This document shows positions 1 to 7,873 of a stretch of 15,638 bases of DNA, piece by piece. This stretch comes from Candidatus Shapirobacteria bacterium (GTDB lineage: Bacteria > Patescibacteriota > Microgenomatia > UBA12405), in the NCBI GenBank assembly GCA_026395315.1, contig JAPLYY010000060.1, positions 1-15,638 on the forward strand. The letters are read 5' to 3'. The translations under genes and the position numbers were made by a program. The notes under the pieces were generated by a model, which was not told the DNA's origin, made no database searches, and saw only the letters and a list, made by a program, of their open reading frames with translations. Positions within the stretch are counted from its first letter, which is position 1, and each line of letters starts with the position of its first letter.

Positions 1-96
1 TGGTTTGCCAATAGTTGGTATACTTTCCCCAGTCTTATTAATCAGCTAATTAAGCTGATCTTTAACACACTTTTTCAATTACCTTATGTTGGGTGA
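1..96 (+). CDS. C-terminal end of an unidentified upstream protein (partial)
   Basis: The + frame starting at base 1 is open for 31 codons and ends in TGA at 94-96, overlapping the next gene's ATG by 11 bases. The tail is hydrophobic and aromatic (it ends in LPYVG) and reads like the last stretch of a membrane-associated protein. The overlap matches how most genes here are joined, which supports a real gene entering from the left. In related genomes a glycosyltransferase often precedes a DUF2298 gene, but nothing in these 31 residues proves that, so no function is assigned. Confidence 0.5.
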   Translation, partial: WFANSWYTFPSLINQLIKLIFNTLFQLPYVG

Positions 97-2134
97 TCTT
101 ACCTTTATTCTTCAATGGTGGCTGACATTTTTTCTGATAAGTTTGCTGGCTCTGCCGTTAACTTTTTCCCTTTTTCCTAAATTCTATGACCGTGGCTACT
201 CTTTTGCCAAAACCATTGGTATTCTTATCCTGACTTTTATTTCTCTGGTGACCAGCATTTTTCATTTCCTTCCCTTCACCATTTTCTCTTTATCAGCCAT
301 CATTTTATTTTTAGTTTGTCTCAGTTTATCCTATTTGCTCTTCCAAAAACGCTGGCTGATATTCTTTCAGACTATCAAATCAAAATTTTGGCTCTTTTTA
401 TTTGAAGAATTATTATTCCTGCTGATCTTAATCACCTGGTCTTACGTTCGGGGATTTGCTCCTGACATTGAAGGTTTGGAAAAATTTATGGACTGGGGTT
501 TTGTTAATTCGGCCCTCCGCAGTACCTATTTTCCGCCTGCCGATATGTGGTTTTCCGGGCTTCCCATAAATTATTACTACTTTGGTCATTTAGTTATTGC
601 CCTTTTAACCAAACTATCTGGGGTTAGTTCAACTATTACTTACAATCTGGCCATTGCTTCCACTTGTGCCCTGACATTCGTTTCCGGTTTTTCCTTTACC
701 TCTAATCTCATTTTTTCTCTCAACTCTAAACGTAGTTTAAATTATCTCTTTATCGGTGGCCTTTTTTCGGCGCTGTTACTAACCTTCGGCGGTAACCTTC
801 ACCCCATTTATAAAATCGGCAAAACCATTATCCAAAATGAAGGCCATTTAGTATTAACTTCCGCCGCCATCCAAAAAGCCACCGATAGTTATTGGTATCC
901 CGATGCCACCCGTTTTATCGGTTTTGATCCCGATATTAAGGACAAAACTATCCATGAGTTTCCCATTTACAGTTTTGTCGTTGCTGACCTTCATGGCCAT
1001 ATGAATGATATCCCCACCATTATTCTGTTAATGGCGTTTCTGTTCTCTTTCTATCTCAGCTTCAAACCCAAAAGAGGCGTTTACTATCGACTGGTAATCC
1101 CGTTGGGATTTCTTTTATCGATTGCCTATATGACTAACGCCTGGGATTTTGCCGTTTATGGTTTGCTTTTTAGTATCTCTTATTTATTAATTTCTCGAAA
1201 TTTTGTTTCTACCATCCTTAATTGTTTGGCAGTTATTGCTTGTTGGTTTGTTTTTACTATACCGTTTTCTCTTCATTTCACTCCTATGGTCGACGGTATC
1301 CGTATTTCCGATGGCCATTCGGCTTTCTATCAACTATTTGTTTTATATGGCGGATTTTGGTTAATCACCCTGCCCTTTGTTTTCTTTTTTCTCAAACGGC
1401 TATTTACCAAATCTAAACTTATTTCCGCTGATTATTTTGTCATTGCCTTAATCTTCACTGCCACTATATTGATATTTATTCCGGAATTAATTTACATCAA
1501 AGACATCTATATCAATGACTACCGCCGGGCCAACACCATGTTTAAACTTGTCTATGAAGCCTTTATTATTTATTCGCTGTCGGCCGGTTATTGTCTGATC
1601 CGTCTTCGTCGTTTCGTTTGGTATAAACTCATCTTTGCCACAGTTTTGGTAATTCATTTAATTTATCCTTATTTTGCCGTTAAATCATATTACGGTCTTA
1701 AAGATTATAAAGGATTATACGGTCTAAATTTCCTTAAAACCGAATACCCCGACAATTACGCTGCCATTAATTGGATTAACAAAAATATTTCCGGTCAGCC
1801 GGTAATGCTCGAAGCTCCCGGTGATTCTTATACCAGTTTTAACCAAATCTCTATGTCAACTGGTCTTCCCACTGTTGAAGGTTGGATCGTTCATGAATGG
1901 TTGTGGCGCGGTGGTTATGATAAACCTGCCGCCCGTGCCGCTGACGTCCAAAAAATTTATGAATCAACCAGTCTTGGTGAGATGCAGTCAATACTTAAAA
2001 AGTATAACGTCAAGTATATTTTTGTCGGCGCCAAAGAAATTGAAAAATATCCTCAAATTAATCTCCAAAACTTCGATCTTATCGGTAAAGTAATTTTTGA
2101 ATCAGGTAATACTAAAATTTATCAGCTAAACTAG
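86..2134 (+). CDS. DUF2298 (YYY-motif) polytopic membrane protein
   Basis: A 682-residue membrane protein with roughly a dozen hydrophobic segments. The family is recognised from the tyrosine-rich NYYYFGH motif at residues 162-168, the EFPIYSFVVADLHGH block (D301, H303, H305), and the YRRANTMFK motif at 479-487. These are the conserved blocks of the DUF2298/Chlor_Arch_YYY family, found in archaea, Chloroflexi and CPR bacteria. A soluble C-terminal part follows the last helix, with GWIVHEWLWRGG from about 599 and a closing alpha/beta stretch. The family resembles membrane glycosyltransferases of the GT-C type in overall design, but its reaction is unknown to me. The length is at the short end for the family. 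The start at 86 overlaps the upstream frame, and no Shine-Dalgarno is visible. The next gene follows after 20 bases. Confidence 0.85.
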   Translation: MLGDLTFILQWWLTFFLISLLALPLTFSLFPKFYDRGYSFAKTIGILILTFISLVTSIFHFLPFTIFSLSAIILFLVCLSLSYLLFQKRWLIFFQTIKSKFWLFLFEELLFLLILITWSYVRGFAPDIEGLEKFMDWGFVNSALRSTYFPPADMWFSGLPINYYYFGHLVIALLTKLSGVSSTITYNLAIASTCALTFVSGFSFTSNLIFSLNSKRSLNYLFIGGLFSALLLTFGGNLHPIYKIGKTIIQNEGHLVLTSAAIQKATDSYWYPDATRFIGFDPDIKDKTIHEFPIYSFVVADLHGHMNDIPTIILLMAFLFSFYLSFKPKRGVYYRLVIPLGFLLSIAYMTNAWDFAVYGLLFSISYLLISRNFVSTILNCLAVIACWFVFTIPFSLHFTPMVDGIRISDGHSAFYQLFVLYGGFWLITLPFVFFFLKRLFTKSKLISADYFVIALIFTATILIFIPELIYIKDIYINDYRRANTMFKLVYEAFIIYSLSAGYCLIRLRRFVWYKLIFATVLVIHLIYPYFAVKSYYGLKDYKGLYGLNFLKTEYPDNYAAINWINKNISGQPVMLEAPGDSYTSFNQISMSTGLPTVEGWIVHEWLWRGGYDKPAARAADVQKIYESTSLGEMQSILKKYNVKYIFVGAKEIEKYPQINLQNFDLIGKVIFESGNTKIYQLN

Positions 2135-2154
2135 TTCTACTTCTTATTTTTATT

Positions 2155-4032
2155 ATGTCCGATATTCTTTCCGATCTTAATCCCGACCAGCAGGCTGCCG
2201 TTGTCCATCAGGGAACACCGCTTCTAATTTTGGCCGGTGCCGGTTCCGGTAAAACCCGGGTTTTAACCCACCGCGCCGCCTACTTTGTCGAACAAAAAAT
2301 TGCCCGTCCTTCAGAAATTTTATTACTCACCTTTACCAACAAAGCCGCCGGCGAGATGAAAGACCGGATGGCCAAACTTTTAGGTTCGGCCGACGGCAAT
2401 TTATTTGCCGGAACATTTCATTCTTTCTGCTGCCGAATTCTCCGTCAGTCCGGTACCAAAATTGGTATTTCCCCCGACTTTGTCATTTATGATTCTGATG
2501 ATCAGGAAAATCTCGTCCGTTCGATTTTAACTGAATTAAATCTTACTCCTAAAGAATTTAAACCCAGCTCGGTGTTATATTATATCGAAGGTGCCAAAAA
2601 CACTTTTCAAACCTCCTCCGATATGGCCGCCTCCGCCCACGGCTTTTGGGAATCTTATGCCGCCAAAGTTTATCAAAAATATCAAACTCGTCTAAAAGAA
2701 TATCAGGCGCTTGATTTTAATGATTTGCTTTTCAAAGTCGTCGAGCTGTTTTATGAATCTCCGGAAACATTGGCCAGATACCAGGATATTTACCGCTATA
2801 TCTTAGTCGATGAATATCAGGATACTAACCAAATTCAATATTTATTGACTAAAATGTTGGCCGCCAAAAACCGCCAAATTACTGCCGTCGGCGATGCTTC
2901 CCAGGCTATTTACGGTTGGCGGGGAGCGGATTACCGTAATTTGACCGCCTTCACGGTTGATTTTGCCGATACTAAAGTTATTAATCTGGAGCAAAACTAT
3001 CGTTCCACCCAAACAATCCTTGACGCCGCCAATTCGGTCATTTCCAAGAATAATTCCCATCCGGTGTTAAAGCTATTCACCAACAAAAAATCATCCGATT
3101 TAATCAAAATGTTTGAAGCCGAATCGGAAGTGGCCGAAGCCGATTTTATTTCTGACAGAATCAATTTTCTTCATGACAATCTGCACCTTCGTTACCACGA
3201 TATTGCCGTCCTTTATCGGATGAATGCTCAGTCCCGAGTCATCGAAGAATCATTTTTACGCTTTAACATTCCTTATGTTTTAATTGGTGGCCTCCGCTTT
3301 TACGACCGTTCCGAAATCAAAGACATTATCGCCATGCTCCGCTATGCTAACAATAACCATGACGAGTTGTCTTTGGCCCGGGTGGAAAAAGCTCTGGGTA
3401 AACACCGTCTGATCCAATTTCAATCTCATTTAACCGATATTAACCCCAAAAATTTTACCGCCATCCAACTGCTCGAATCGCTGGTCATCAATTCCGGCTA
3501 TCTGTCCAAATTTGACCCCAAAGACGAAGCTGATCAAAAGAAAATTGAAAACATTAAAGAACTTAAATCTGTCGCCTCCACTTTTCCTAAACTGGCCGAT
3601 TTTCTGGAAAATATCGCTCTGGTTCAACAGGAATATTCGATCCAGGAAAAGAATAAAAAGAAAGAAAACCGTGATGGTATAAAGTTAATGACTTTGCATA
3701 GTAGCAAAGGATTAGAATTCGAGGTGGTCTTTTTAGTTGGTATGGAGGAAGGGATTTTGCCCCATTCCCGGTCGATGCTTGACGACGCCGGCATCGAAGA
3801 AGAGCGCCGCCTTTGTTATGTTGGTATTACCCGCGCCAAAGATTATCTTTTTATCACTTATGCTTCCAAACGCCTGTTCTTCGGCAAATCTTCTCTCAAT
3901 GAACCGTCGCGTTTTCTAATCGACATTCCTGATCATCTTATTGAATATGTCGCCAGTCAAAATGAGGTCAAAGACTATCGCCATAAAACTAAATCCGATT
4001 CTGACCTCCTCTACGACCCGGATATTTACTAA
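2155..4032 (+). CDS. uvrD: UvrD/PcrA-type SF1A DNA helicase
   Basis: ATP-dependent 3'-5' DNA helicase of the UvrD/PcrA/Rep family, acting in repair and fork clearance. All core motifs are present. They are Walker A AGAGSGKT (27-34), motif Ia LTFTNKAA, TFHSFC, Walker B VDEYQDT (218-224), motif III with GDASQAIYGWRGA (from 246), motif IV QNYRST, motif V MTLHSSKGLEF (from 512) and motif VI EERRLCYVGITRAK (about 548-562). At 625 residues it is about 100 shorter than E. coli UvrD or Bacillus PcrA. The loss lies in the 2B region, where the usual helix-hairpin-helix stretch after motif IVa is reduced, and in the C-terminal tail. The start is an ATG 20 bases after the preceding stop. A TATTTT lies 4 bases upstream of it, and there is no Shine-Dalgarno. 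The TAA stop overlaps the first bases of the inverted repeat of the next unit. Confidence 0.93.
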   Translation: MSDILSDLNPDQQAAVVHQGTPLLILAGAGSGKTRVLTHRAAYFVEQKIARPSEILLLTFTNKAAGEMKDRMAKLLGSADGNLFAGTFHSFCCRILRQSGTKIGISPDFVIYDSDDQENLVRSILTELNLTPKEFKPSSVLYYIEGAKNTFQTSSDMAASAHGFWESYAAKVYQKYQTRLKEYQALDFNDLLFKVVELFYESPETLARYQDIYRYILVDEYQDTNQIQYLLTKMLAAKNRQITAVGDASQAIYGWRGADYRNLTAFTVDFADTKVINLEQNYRSTQTILDAANSVISKNNSHPVLKLFTNKKSSDLIKMFEAESEVAEADFISDRINFLHDNLHLRYHDIAVLYRMNAQSRVIEESFLRFNIPYVLIGGLRFYDRSEIKDIIAMLRYANNNHDELSLARVEKALGKHRLIQFQSHLTDINPKNFTAIQLLESLVINSGYLSKFDPKDEADQKKIENIKELKSVASTFPKLADFLENIALVQQEYSIQEKNKKKENRDGIKLMTLHSSKGLEFEVVFLVGMEEGILPHSRSMLDDAGIEEERRLCYVGITRAKDYLFITYASKRLFFGKSSLNEPSRFLIDIPDHLIEYVASQNEVKDYRHKTKSDSDLLYDPDIY

Positions 4033-4065
4033 ATCTCCTCCCCACCCCCTCTTCAAAAAAGAGGG
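4031..4065 (+). repeat. Left inverted repeat of the DUF559 unit, with hairpin
   Basis: This copy begins in the stop codon of the helicase gene. Its inner hairpin is CCCTCTT / AAGAGGG (4047-4053 with 4059-4065) around a 5-base loop. It matches the reverse complement of 4507-4542 with a few substitutions and one extra base. No T-run follows directly, so it is a poor intrinsic terminator. Confidence 0.8.
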
Positions 4066-4075
4066 AGAGAAAGAA

Positions 4076-4081
4076 TATAAT
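4076..4081 (+). promoter_or_regulatory. -10-like box for the DUF559 gene
   Basis: A perfect TATAAT ends 7 bases before the ATG at 4089. Transcription would then begin at or next to the start codon, suggesting a leaderless message. No convincing -35 element is seen 16-18 bases upstream, where the left hairpin lies. Confidence 0.45.
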
Positions 4082-4088
4082 TTTTTGT

Positions 4089-4505
4089 ATGGTTAAACAA
4101 GTTGTTCCGCTTGAAGCTAGAACAAAGCAAAGTTATGTTAAATATTTGGATAAATTAAAACATTTATCGCAAAAGAATAGAAAAATCTCAACAAAATCAG
4201 AAAATATTTTTTGGAAAAGTGTGTTAAGTCGTGACAAAACTGGTTATCGTTTCTTAAGGCAAAAACCTATCGGACAATTAATCCTTGACTTTTATTGTTT
4301 AAAACTGGCATTGGATATTGAAATTGACGGCAGTTCTCATGATCTGAAACAAAATTACGATTCTGAGCGGGACCAATATTTAGCCATCAGGGGAATTCAA
4401 ACCATTAGATATACAAACGATTTAGTTGAAAATAGCATAGAAAATATAATTAACGATTTAGCGTTACGAATTAAAACGAGAGAAAGAGATTTAAAAATAA
4501 TTTAA
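4089..4505 (+). CDS. DUF559 endonuclease-fold protein (Vsr/restriction-like)
   Basis: A 138-residue protein of the DUF559 family, which shares the PD-(D/E)XK nuclease fold with very-short-patch repair endonucleases. After a basic N-terminal helix, the family pattern runs SENIFWKSVLS (E38), GYRFLRQKPIG (52-62), LDFYC (D67), then EIDGSSH (E78, D80, H84). The acidic residues and the RFLRQ lysine/arginine patch are the predicted metal site. The C-terminal part predicts a strand and helix ending in a lysine-rich tail. Cellular targets of the family are not established. Composition differs from its neighbours (A-rich, AGA codons), which suggests transfer. The gene is enclosed by inverted hairpin repeats, so the protein may recognise or cut them. 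That is inference. Confidence 0.88.
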   Translation: MVKQVVPLEARTKQSYVKYLDKLKHLSQKNRKISTKSENIFWKSVLSRDKTGYRFLRQKPIGQLILDFYCLKLALDIEIDGSSHDLKQNYDSERDQYLAIRGIQTIRYTNDLVENSIENIINDLALRIKTRERDLKII

Positions 4506-4506
4506 A

Positions 4507-4542
4507 CCCCCTCTTTTTCGAAGAGGGGGTAGGGGGAGATTT
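4507..4542 (-). repeat. Right inverted repeat of the DUF559 unit, with hairpin
   Basis: Reverse-complement partner of 4031-4065. The inner hairpin is a perfect 9-bp stem, CCCCCTCTT / AAGAGGGGG (4507-4515 with 4521-4529), with a 5-base loop. It begins one base after the DUF559 stop codon. The outer end GGAGATTT (4535-4542) mirrors AAATCTCC at 4031-4038. It might also slow transcription in both directions, although no T-tract follows the stem. Confidence 0.8.
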
Positions 4543-4558
4543 TGATCCAAGAATCCTT

Positions 4559-4564
4559 TATAAT
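4559..4564 (+). promoter_or_regulatory. -10-like box for the kinase-led gene run
   Basis: A perfect TATAAT ends 6 bases before the ATG at 4571 and lies just outside the right inverted repeat. There is no Shine-Dalgarno. A TTGATC at 4542-4547 is only 11 bases away, too close for a standard -35. The geometry fits a leaderless start for the kinase and the genes behind it. Confidence 0.45.
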
Positions 4565-4570
4565 CAATTC

Positions 4571-5137
4571 ATGTCAACCGTTCCAACTCTAATCATTGTC
4601 ACCGGTATTGAATCCTCCGGTAAATCATTTATTGCTTCGGAATTATCCCGTGAACTTAATCTGCCATTCTTTAGTAAAGACATTATCAAAGAAAAATTAT
4701 TTGATACTATCGGTTATAAAGATCGTGATTGGTCGAAAAAATTAGGTATCGGCAGTCTGGCCATTTTATTCCAAACAGCTGAAGAATTACTTAGTCACGG
4801 TCAATCACTAATTCTCGAGAGCAATTTTAAACCGGAATTAGCCAAAATCGATTTTGAAAATATTGCTAAAAAAATTCCGATTAAATTTTTCCAAATAGTC
4901 TGTTTTGCTGATGGACAGGAAATCTATAAACGATTTATAGAGAGGGTTAATTCGGGTAAACGCCACCCCGGCCATCGCGACGATATCAATTCCATTGAAT
5001 CTAAGGATAGACTTCTGAAAGGTGGTAAATTCCCTATCAATATCCCTGGAGAAAAATATGAAATTGACACTACCGACTTTTCTAAAGTTGATCTTAAACC
5101 GCTGATTTTGCAGTTACAAAATTATCTGAAAAATTGA
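4571..5137 (+). CDS. P-loop kinase-like protein (AAA_33 type)
   Basis: A 188-residue single-domain P-loop protein. The Walker A motif is GIESSGKS (12-19), right after the first hydrophobic strand. A second strand with ILESNF (Walker-B-like region) and a late RHPGH segment follow, the latter resembling the lid or substrate region of small AAA_33 kinases. This superfamily includes zeta-toxin-like and antibiotic or nucleotide phosphotransferases, and the substrate here cannot be read from sequence. Glutamate inside the Walker A loop (GIESSGKS rather than GxxGSGKS) is a mild departure. No antitoxin-like partner lies next to it, so a toxin role is not supported. The stop TGA overlaps the next start by one base (TGATG), implying co-translation with the FemAB-like gene. 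Confidence 0.75.
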   Translation: MSTVPTLIIVTGIESSGKSFIASELSRELNLPFFSKDIIKEKLFDTIGYKDRDWSKKLGIGSLAILFQTAEELLSHGQSLILESNFKPELAKIDFENIAKKIPIKFFQIVCFADGQEIYKRFIERVNSGKRHPGHRDDINSIESKDRLLKGGKFPINIPGEKYEIDTTDFSKVDLKPLILQLQNYLKN

Positions 5138-6174
5138 TGATCACCCGCATTCTTTATCCCGAAGAGAAATCAGATTACAATCGTTGTGTTTTACACCCGA
5201 TCCAGACCTGGGAATGGGGTGATTTTCAAATTGGTGAAGGCCACCAAGTCTACCGCCTCGGCGTTTTTGAAAATAACAAAATGATCTCGGCCTATTCCGT
5301 CTCTTTCCACCAAGTTCCTCACACTAATTATTCCATCGGCACCATGCTCCGTGGCCCGGAAATCACCAATGATATGATTAAAAACATTACCAAAATTGCT
5401 AAAGATGAAAAAGCTATTTTTGTAAAATTCGAGCCGGACGTCTATCACCAAACCTTCGACCTCAATAACACTGCCACCATTGTTAATCCCTTGCCTGATT
5501 TTCCTGGTTTTGTAATATCGCCTAAAGTTGCCTTTTATCCCTATTCTTACATTGTTGATCTGACCAAAACCGAGGATGAATTGTTGGCCGCCATGCATCC
5601 CAAAACCCGCTACAATATTAAAATCGCCAACCGTAATAGTGTCGAAGTCGTCGAACAAACCGACGATGCCGGTTTTACTACTTATCTTGACTTGCTCTTT
5701 GCCACCACTAAACGTCAGGGCTTTTATTTGCATAGTCGTGAATATCATCAAAACTTATGGAAAACTCTCAAATCCACCGGCATGGTCCATATCATACTAT
5801 CTCAATACCAAGGTATTACCCTTTCCGCTTTTATGTTGTTCACTTTAAAAAATAAATTATTTTATCCCTACGGATCGTCTTTGACAGTCCACAAAGAAGT
5901 TATGGCCCAGAATTTATTAATGTGGGAGGTAATTAAATTTGGGAAGAATTTGGGATTAAAAACTTTTGATATGTGGGGTTCTCTCGGTCCCAATGCCAAA
6001 GAAACCGATCCGGGTTTTGGTTTTCACCGTTTTAAACAAGGGTACGGCGGCCAACTCGTTCAATTTGTTGGCACTTACGACCTGATCATTAATCCTCAGT
6101 TCTATCAGCTTTATAACTTAGTCGATAAATATCGCTGGAAACTCCTCCGCCTCAAGGCTAAATTTATAAGATAA
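5137..6174 (+). CDS. FemAB-family (peptidoglycan bridge) aminoacyl transferase
   Basis: A 345-residue protein of the FemA/FemB/FemX family, double-GNAT-fold enzymes that move an amino acid from aminoacyl-tRNA to a peptidoglycan precursor at the membrane's inner face. Recognisable blocks are the N-terminal TWEWGDFQ, the middle MHPKTRYNIKIANRN (the classic KTRYNI segment), TTKRQGFYLHSREYH, and late AQNLLMWEVIKFGKNLGLKTFDMWG followed by GFGFHRFKQGYGG. The ATG at 5137 is chosen over a TTG one codon earlier because it gives the usual TGATG junction with the kinase gene. No coiled-coil arm (a tRNA synthetase-like insertion seen in FemA/B) is obvious, so it is closer to FemX in size. It lies just upstream of gatCAB, another aminoacyl-tRNA-using system. 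The added amino acid is unknown. Confidence 0.88.
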   Translation: MITRILYPEEKSDYNRCVLHPIQTWEWGDFQIGEGHQVYRLGVFENNKMISAYSVSFHQVPHTNYSIGTMLRGPEITNDMIKNITKIAKDEKAIFVKFEPDVYHQTFDLNNTATIVNPLPDFPGFVISPKVAFYPYSYIVDLTKTEDELLAAMHPKTRYNIKIANRNSVEVVEQTDDAGFTTYLDLLFATTKRQGFYLHSREYHQNLWKTLKSTGMVHIILSQYQGITLSAFMLFTLKNKLFYPYGSSLTVHKEVMAQNLLMWEVIKFGKNLGLKTFDMWGSLGPNAKETDPGFGFHRFKQGYGGQLVQFVGTYDLIINPQFYQLYNLVDKYRWKLLRLKAKFIR

Positions 6175-6177
6175 AAT
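6172..6177 (+). promoter_or_regulatory. -10-like box for gatC
   Basis: TAAAAT overlaps the FemAB stop codon and ends 5 bases before the gatC ATG. A second candidate, TATAAG (6165-6170), lies just upstream. No Shine-Dalgarno precedes gatC. This would allow a leaderless gatCAB transcript in addition to read-through from the genes before it. Confidence 0.35.
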
Positions 6178-6182
6178 ACTCT

Positions 6183-6479
6183 ATGTCCTCAACCATCATT
6201 ACCGATGACCAATTTCAACATATCGCCAAGCTTTCCCGTTTGGAAATTAAACCCGAAGAAAGTTATATCAAGGATCAGCTGGCTCAAGCCGCCAAATATG
6301 TCGATGTTCTCAAAGAGTTGGATACCGACAAAGTCTCTCCCACTTTCCAGGTCAATCACAAGAAAAATGTTTTTCGGGATGATATTATTACTCCATCTTT
6401 CACCCAATCACAGGCCATCTCTCAAGCACCCAAAACCAAAGACGGTTATATTGTCACCGCGGCGACTATCAAAAAATGA
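6183..6479 (+). CDS. gatC: Aspartyl/glutamyl-tRNA amidotransferase subunit C
   Basis: A 98-residue GatC, the small subunit that wraps around GatA and GatB and stabilises the amidotransferase. Family features are the N-terminal helix HIAKLSRLEIKPEE, the YVDVLKELDTDKVSPT helix-turn, and the NVFRDDIITPS segment (the usual NvlReDe block), followed by the short hydrophobic end GYIVTAATI. The length is normal. The gene overlaps gatA by 4 bases (ATGA), so the two subunits are probably made together. It starts 8 bases after the FemAB stop. Confidence 0.93.
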   Translation: MSSTIITDDQFQHIAKLSRLEIKPEESYIKDQLAQAAKYVDVLKELDTDKVSPTFQVNHKKNVFRDDIITPSFTQSQAISQAPKTKDGYIVTAATIKK

Positions 6480-7873
6480 GTGATTTAAATAAATTAACTA
6501 TTAAGGAAGCCCGTGAAGGCCTATTATCCAAGAAATTTTCCTCCAAAGAATTGGTGGTAGACTGTTTGTCTCAAATCAAAAAAAACGCCTCCAATCTAAA
6601 TACCTTTGTCACTGTTTGTGAAAAAGAATCTATAAAATCGGCCGAAACAGCTGATATCTCCAAACCATTAGGCGGTATCCCGGTAGCCGTTAAAGATAAT
6701 TTTTTAACCTTAGGAATTCGGACAACTGCCTCTTCCAAGCTTTTGGATAAATATATTGCTCAATACGATGCCACAGTGGTGGCTAAATTAAAATCCGCCG
6801 GCGCTATTATCATTGGCAAGACCAACATGGATGCTTGGGCCCACGGTTCATCCACGGAGACTTCCGACTTTGGTCCGACTAAAAATCCCTGGGACATTAC
6901 CCGTCTCCCCGGAGGTTCCAGCGGTGGCTCTGCTGCCGCCATTGCTGCCGACGAAGCCATTATTTCCGTTGGTTCGGAGACCGCCGGTTCCATCCGTCAA
7001 CCTGCTTCCTGGAGTGGCGTGGTCGGTTTCAAACCCACATATGGCCGGGTCTCCCGGTATGGCATAATTGCCATGAAATCCAGCACTGATTCTCCCGGGC
7101 CAATTTGTAAAACTGTTGACGATGCCGCCGAAGTTTTGGGAATTATTTCCGGCCATGATCCCTTTGATGCTACCTCTATTGACGAAGTTTCCTGGATCAA
7201 ACCCTCACCTTTAACATCGTTAAAAGGCATTAAACTCGGTCTGCCTCTGTCTTATTTTTCCCCCCAAACCAAACCCGAAGTAAAGACCACAATTTTAGCT
7301 GCCGCCGAAACTTTAAAAAAACTCGGTGCCGAAATCATTGAACTCTCCGACGTTCTTGACCCCAAGTATTCAATTGCGGTTTATACCATCCTTCAGCGCT
7401 CCGAAGTTTCCAGTAATTTAGCTCGTTTTGATGGTATCCGCTATGGTCATGATCGTTCTTATTTTTCCGAGGAAGCCAAGCGTCGGATAATGTTAGGTAC
7501 CTATTCACTTTCCGCCGGCTATTACGACGCTTATTATTTAAAAGCCCAAAAAGTTAGAACCTTGATTTGCCAGGATTTCGACAAACATTTTACCCGGGTT
7601 GATGCCATGATCAGCCCCATTTCCCCAACCACCGCTCTTCCGGTTGGAGCTACTAAGGGTCAATCAATGTTTGGCGAAATTCAGGATCAGCTGGTAGAAC
7701 CTTCATCAATTGCCGGTTTGGCTGGTATTTCTATCCCCTGCGGTTTTGACAATAATGGCTTACCTATCGGCTTAAATATCATGGCTCCTCAACTCCGTGA
7801 AGATATTGTCTACCAAATTGCCAAAATTTTTGAAGATAACACTGAATATCATTTACAGAGGCCAAACCTATGA
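6476..7873 (+). CDS. gatA: Aspartyl/glutamyl-tRNA amidotransferase subunit A
   Basis: A 465-residue glutaminase subunit of GatCAB. It releases ammonia from glutamine for amidation of Glu-tRNA(Gln) or Asp-tRNA(Asn). The amidase-signature Ser-cisSer-Lys triad is visible as K73 (PVAVKDN), S148 (GGSSGGSAAA, 146-155) and S172 (SETAGSIRQPA). The spacing of 75 and 24 residues matches the K79/S154/S178 triad of the well-studied Staphylococcus enzyme. The segment before the nucleophile reads SETAGS instead of the common SDTGGS, a small change near the active site. Downstream VVGFKPTYGRVSRYG is the expected GatA block. The gene is joined to gatC and to the GNAT gene by ATGA overlaps on both sides. Confidence 0.96.
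   Translation: MSDLNKLTIKEAREGLLSKKFSSKELVVDCLSQIKKNASNLNTFVTVCEKESIKSAETADISKPLGGIPVAVKDNFLTLGIRTTASSKLLDKYIAQYDATVVAKLKSAGAIIIGKTNMDAWAHGSSTETSDFGPTKNPWDITRLPGGSSGGSAAAIAADEAIISVGSETAGSIRQPASWSGVVGFKPTYGRVSRYGIIAMKSSTDSPGPICKTVDDAAEVLGIISGHDPFDATSIDEVSWIKPSPLTSLKGIKLGLPLSYFSPQTKPEVKTTILAAAETLKKLGAEIIELSDVLDPKYSIAVYTILQRSEVSSNLARFDGIRYGHDRSYFSEEAKRRIMLGTYSLSAGYYDAYYLKAQKVRTLICQDFDKHFTRVDAMISPISPTTALPVGATKGQSMFGEIQDQLVEPSSIAGLAGISIPCGFDNNGLPIGLNIMAPQLREDIVYQIAKIFEDNTEYHLQRPNL

Larger units (their letters stand above)
4031..4542. mobile_element. Candidate small mobile unit: DUF559 gene between hairpin-bearing inverted repeats
   Basis: The endonuclease-fold gene at 4089-4505 is bracketed by two inverted copies of the same ~36-bp sequence (4031-4065 and 4507-4542). 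Each copy has a pyrimidine-rich outer segment and an inner hairpin. The copies share AAATCTCC at the outer end and CCCCCTCTTC plus AAAAAGAGGG in the inner part, with a few mismatches and one indel between. The enclosed gene is more A/T-rich and uses AGA/AGG arginine codons, unlike both neighbours. No clear target-site duplication is visible. That this is a mobilised unit is inference: no transposase is encoded unless the DUF559 protein itself acts on the repeats. Confidence 0.55.

Noticed and set aside
4571..5137. Zeta-toxin type toxin-antitoxin system
   Set aside because: The P-loop protein is compatible with that superfamily, but no antitoxin-like gene lies next to it. It is locked into the FemAB/gatCAB run.
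5191..5751. Long open frame on the minus strand opposite the FemAB-like gene (186 codons)
   Set aside because: It is fully antisense to a clearly conserved gene and has no recognisable motif. The pyrimidine-rich third positions of the + strand genes leave few stops on the opposite strand.
6848..7156. Minus-strand frame rich in glycine and asparagine opposite gatA
   Set aside because: It is antisense to the conserved amidase signature of gatA. Its composition simply mirrors the gatA codons.
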